A program made the translations under genes and the position numbers. DNA of 64,000 nucleotides, from positions 62,001 to 126,000 of the forward strand of contig CBDEGK010000008.1 in the NCBI GenBank assembly GCA_965237855.1, in the 5' to 3' direction. Under the pieces are notes generated by a model. The model was not told where the DNA came from and did not search any database. It worked only from the letters and a program-made list of their open reading frames with translations. The stretch comes from CBDEGK01 sp965237855. GTDB lineage: Bacteria; Pseudomonadota; Gammaproteobacteria; Pseudomonadales; Halieaceae. This document shows positions 61,961 to 64,000 of this stretch, piece by piece. Within the stretch, counting starts at the first letter, position 1. Each line of letters opens with the position of its first letter.

Positions 61961-62085
61961 TGAGTCGTTTTATGCCTTTAAACATAGCAAAAGCCGAAAG
62001 GCAGCTTTCGGAGTATAGCCGACGTAGCTCGGCTGCGAGGTTGGTGTGAATCTCCAGGTCTGCTGTGACCTAAAAGCAGCCGGTC
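61961..62085 (+). repeat. Dispersed palindromic repeat, copy F (full)
   Basis: In the gap 61945-62451. Starts GAGTCGTTTTATGCCTTTAA, AACATAGCAAAAG, then TTTCGGAGTATAGCC, and ends GTGACCTAAAAGCAGCC. Here the first hairpin is CCGAAAG (61994-62000) / CTTTCGG (62005-62011), a different sequence from GCAGAC/GTCTGC of copies A and C at the same place. The second (AGCCGA 62017-62022 / TCGGCT 62029-62034) and third (AGGTC 62056-62060 / GACCT 62067-62071) match copy E. Confidence 0.85.
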
Positions 62086-62126
62086 GCGACACATAAATTC
62101 TGGGTCTGAATCAGTCTCTTTTGTGC

Positions 62127-62167
62127 CAGGAAGGGACATATGCCTACCCCTAGTCGCACCCTTCCTG
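62127..62167. repeat. Nine-base inverted repeat upstream of the YD-repeat gene end
   Basis: CAGGAAGGG (62127-62135) and CCCTTCCTG (62159-62167) are perfect inverted repeats around 23 bases. No T-run follows on either side, so it is not a standard terminator. The remaining bases to 62451 show no gene. Confidence 0.5.
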
Positions 62168-62451
62168 TATTCCTCTCTTAGTCATATACCCGTAGATTAT
62201 GTATAGATATGCGTATCGCAATGATCTGTATCAATTATTAAAAGCGGGACTGAGTATCTAAATCTGGCCGATAGCGGCGGAGACCAGGATTGGAGGCTGA
62301 TCGAAAATATGGAGGGGCTGACTTGTTTGCTCAGGTGTTCCAGTTAGCCGGGGTTGTACTTCCGTAGAGTTCCCGAAGTCGAAGTTAGCTTCAGATATAT
62401 GTACGTCCGCTCAGTAGCAGACAACAGCTTAGGTGACTTTCGAGGACCACG

Positions 62452-64000
62452 CTACCCCCGGGACAAGGGGTAGACCCATCGGCGGTACAGCGGCCCCTCG
62501 ACCGGTTCCGAAAAGATATACCACCATCCTGCGGTCTGGTATTGCGTGCTCGTGACTTCGCCCGGGCTGTCACCGCTTGCTTCAGAGGAAGCCAGGTTGC
62601 CGTCGTCATCGTATAGCCACTTCTCGAACCGTATGCGGCCGTCGCCCCTATCCTCTTCGAGTCGTATCAGGTTGCCACTGGCGTCGTACTGCCAGGTTGT
62701 GAAATTTATTAGCTCGCCGTCGGCAATTGTGTCGTATTCAACCCGAATCAACTCGCCGTTGGCGCCGTATTCCCTGCTTTCATAACCAACCAATGTACCA
62801 TCGTCATTGTCGTAAAGTTCATGTCGCGTCACATTGTTGTTTTCGTCATACCACCAACTTTCAAGAACATCCTCTATGCGCCAGCCGTTCTCTTCATGCC
62901 GTGTCAGCTTGCCGTTTTCGTCATACTGCCAATTTCCTGCACTACCCCAGCCGTTGTCTAGGTCCAACACATAACTGAGCAAATAGCCTTTGGCATCGTA
63001 TTCGTAGTGCCCTACCCAATTTATTGACTCATTCGTCGTACAGTCACTGTGGGTCGCGTCTCTCGTCACGTTGCCTTGGGCGTCGTACTGCCAGGTTTCG
63101 TCATATACCAAACAGTCTACGATTCCGTCTGCGAGTTCTGCGTAATACCGCGTCAGGTTACCATTGGCGTCGTACTGCCAGATTGCCGTGTATGAGGTCC
63201 CATGGCTATAGTTCGATTCAGTTTTTTGTAGCGGCCGTCCGTTAGCGTCGTACTGCCAGCTTTCAATAGCTTTCAGCTGGCCCTGGTCGTCGTCATCAAA
63301 TGCCACGAATTCGATCAGGTTACCGTATATGTCATACCGCCACCGTACTTCACTGCCGTCCACCACATAGAGGATCACGTTACCATTGGCGTCGTACTGC
63401 CAGCGTGAGACCGATTCTCGCGGCGGACGACTGTTGGCAGGCCCTGTCTCTCTGAGCTGTGTTGTATTACCCTCCGCGTCGTATTCGTAACTCCCTACAT
63501 AAAGAGCCTCAGTTGATTCGACAGGAGCAGGGTCAGTTCCTCCCAAGCTCAGCCAAATCAAATTGCCGTTGGCGTCGTACAGACAATTTGAATCAAAATT
63601 CGAATGCCCATCCCATGGGCACGTCGCATAAATCTGCGGGTCGATAGCCAGCGTCTCGTAAAGATGCCGCATTGCGATGGCCGGATTGACGACGCCGTGG
63701 GCCACACCGAGGCGCCGCTTTATGTTCGCCTGCTGGAGTAGAAGGCGTAGCGTTACAGGCTCGCCCGGACGTTCATGGGGTAGCCAGTTGGCCAGAAATT
63801 CGTCCCAATCTCGGTGCAGATCAAGACTCACCCCCCGGAACAGGTCGGTCACTCCGGGCCTTATCACTATCCCATTCTGCGGATCGGCATCCTCGTCCAG
63901 ACTCAGCAACAGGACAGCAATATTGGTCACGATGTGGAGCGGATCGGGACCTTCTTTGAACGGATTCGGTGCGGTGTGGAACCGATCTACCTCTACCGAA
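62452..64000 (-). CDS. YD-repeat (RHS-like) protein, 5' end off the window
   Basis: Minus strand, open from base 64000 to the stop at 62452, at least 515 residues. A GTG at 63930 would give 492, but the frame before it continues protein-like (VDRFHTAPNPFKEGPDPLHI), so the true start is beyond the window. The first 130 residues include NIAVLLLSLDEDADPQNGIV, a segment I recall before repeats in other secreted marine proteins. Then about 13 repeats of 24-35 residues with WQYDANGNLTRY-type cores, as in YD/RHS repeats that form a beta shell. No toxin domain follows; it ends PLYRRWVYPLSRG. Function unknown. Confidence 0.8.
   Translation of the reverse strand, partial: SVEVDRFHTAPNPFKEGPDPLHIVTNIAVLLLSLDEDADPQNGIVIRPGVTDLFRGVSLDLHRDWDEFLANWLPHERPGEPVTLRLLLQQANIKRRLGVAHGVVNPAIAMRHLYETLAIDPQIYATCPWDGHSNFDSNCLYDANGNLIWLSLGGTDPAPVESTEALYVGSYEYDAEGNTTQLRETGPANSRPPRESVSRWQYDANGNVILYVVDGSEVRWRYDIYGNLIEFVAFDDDDQGQLKAIESWQYDANGRPLQKTESNYSHGTSYTAIWQYDANGNLTRYYAELADGIVDCLVYDETWQYDAQGNVTRDATHSDCTTNESINWVGHYEYDAKGYLLSYVLDLDNGWGSAGNWQYDENGKLTRHEENGWRIEDVLESWWYDENNNVTRHELYDNDDGTLVGYESREYGANGELIRVEYDTIADGELINFTTWQYDASGNLIRLEEDRGDGRIRFEKWLYDDDGNLASSEASGDSPGEVTSTQYQTAGWWYIFSEPVEGPLYRRWVYPLSRG

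Noticed and set aside
62700..63480. Regularly spaced DNA repeats suggesting a CRISPR array
   Set aside because: The spacing is variable and each unit translates in one frame as YD repeats; no spacers or cas genes.
44385..64000. Prophage or integrative element inserted at tRNA-Pro
   Set aside because: No integrase, phage or conjugation gene and no second copy of the tRNA 3' end was seen within the window; the region is described only as accessory DNA.

Overview
The window looks like chromosome of a Gram-negative gammaproteobacterium, probably a marine member of the Cellvibrionales-like group (Halieaceae/Spongiibacteraceae and relatives). That placement is inferred from gene order, from a BioH-BioC fusion and from protein character; it was not tested by search.

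Bases 1-44384 are compact core genome. From the left, on the minus strand: an ABC exporter cut by the window edge, tatC-tatB-tatA, hisE-hisI, ubiB-ubiJ-ubiE, a DUF971 gene, hslU-hslV, a SPOR-domain gene, argS and priA. Then on the plus strand come rpmE and a malic enzyme gene, followed by mrcA (minus) divergent from pilM-N-O-P-Q-aroK-aroB. This order closely follows that known around ponA-pilMNOPQ and hslVU in Pseudomonas. Here gltB-gltD are turned to face aroB, and no damX-like gene follows aroB; REP-like palindromes lie at that junction. Next are hemE, cysE, a TrmB-like methyltransferase, a hexapeptide acyltransferase, modA-B-C-srkA (overlapping, minus), comF, and the biotin operon bioB-bioF-bioHC-bioD behind a BirA-type operator. 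An acyl-CoA dehydrogenase of the DmdC/FadE type, a DUF3094 gene and tRNA-Pro(CGG) close the core part.

From tRNA-Pro to the right end (44385-64000) the DNA is accessory. It begins with a broken IS481-like transposase, a complete IS21-family element (istA/istB) and a sulfatase gene missing its 5' half; the element lies exactly between the two fragments and has no target duplication. DUF4239 and DUF3313 genes follow, then an intact ISNCY-type element with a 5-bp target duplication, a decayed mannonate dehydratase (uxuA) remnant, and two outer-membrane barrel genes.

From about 53.5 kb every intact gene reads on the minus strand: an outer-membrane protein, two small related membrane-anchored proteins, a TPR protein, a CNNM/CBS membrane protein, an amidohydrolase lipoprotein, and a YD-repeat protein running off the window. 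The gaps between them hold copies (full or partial) of one dispersed, palindromic repeat of about 90-140 bp. At least one gap also holds an integron attC-like site. This repeat-and-cassette-like arrangement is the most unusual signal in the window.
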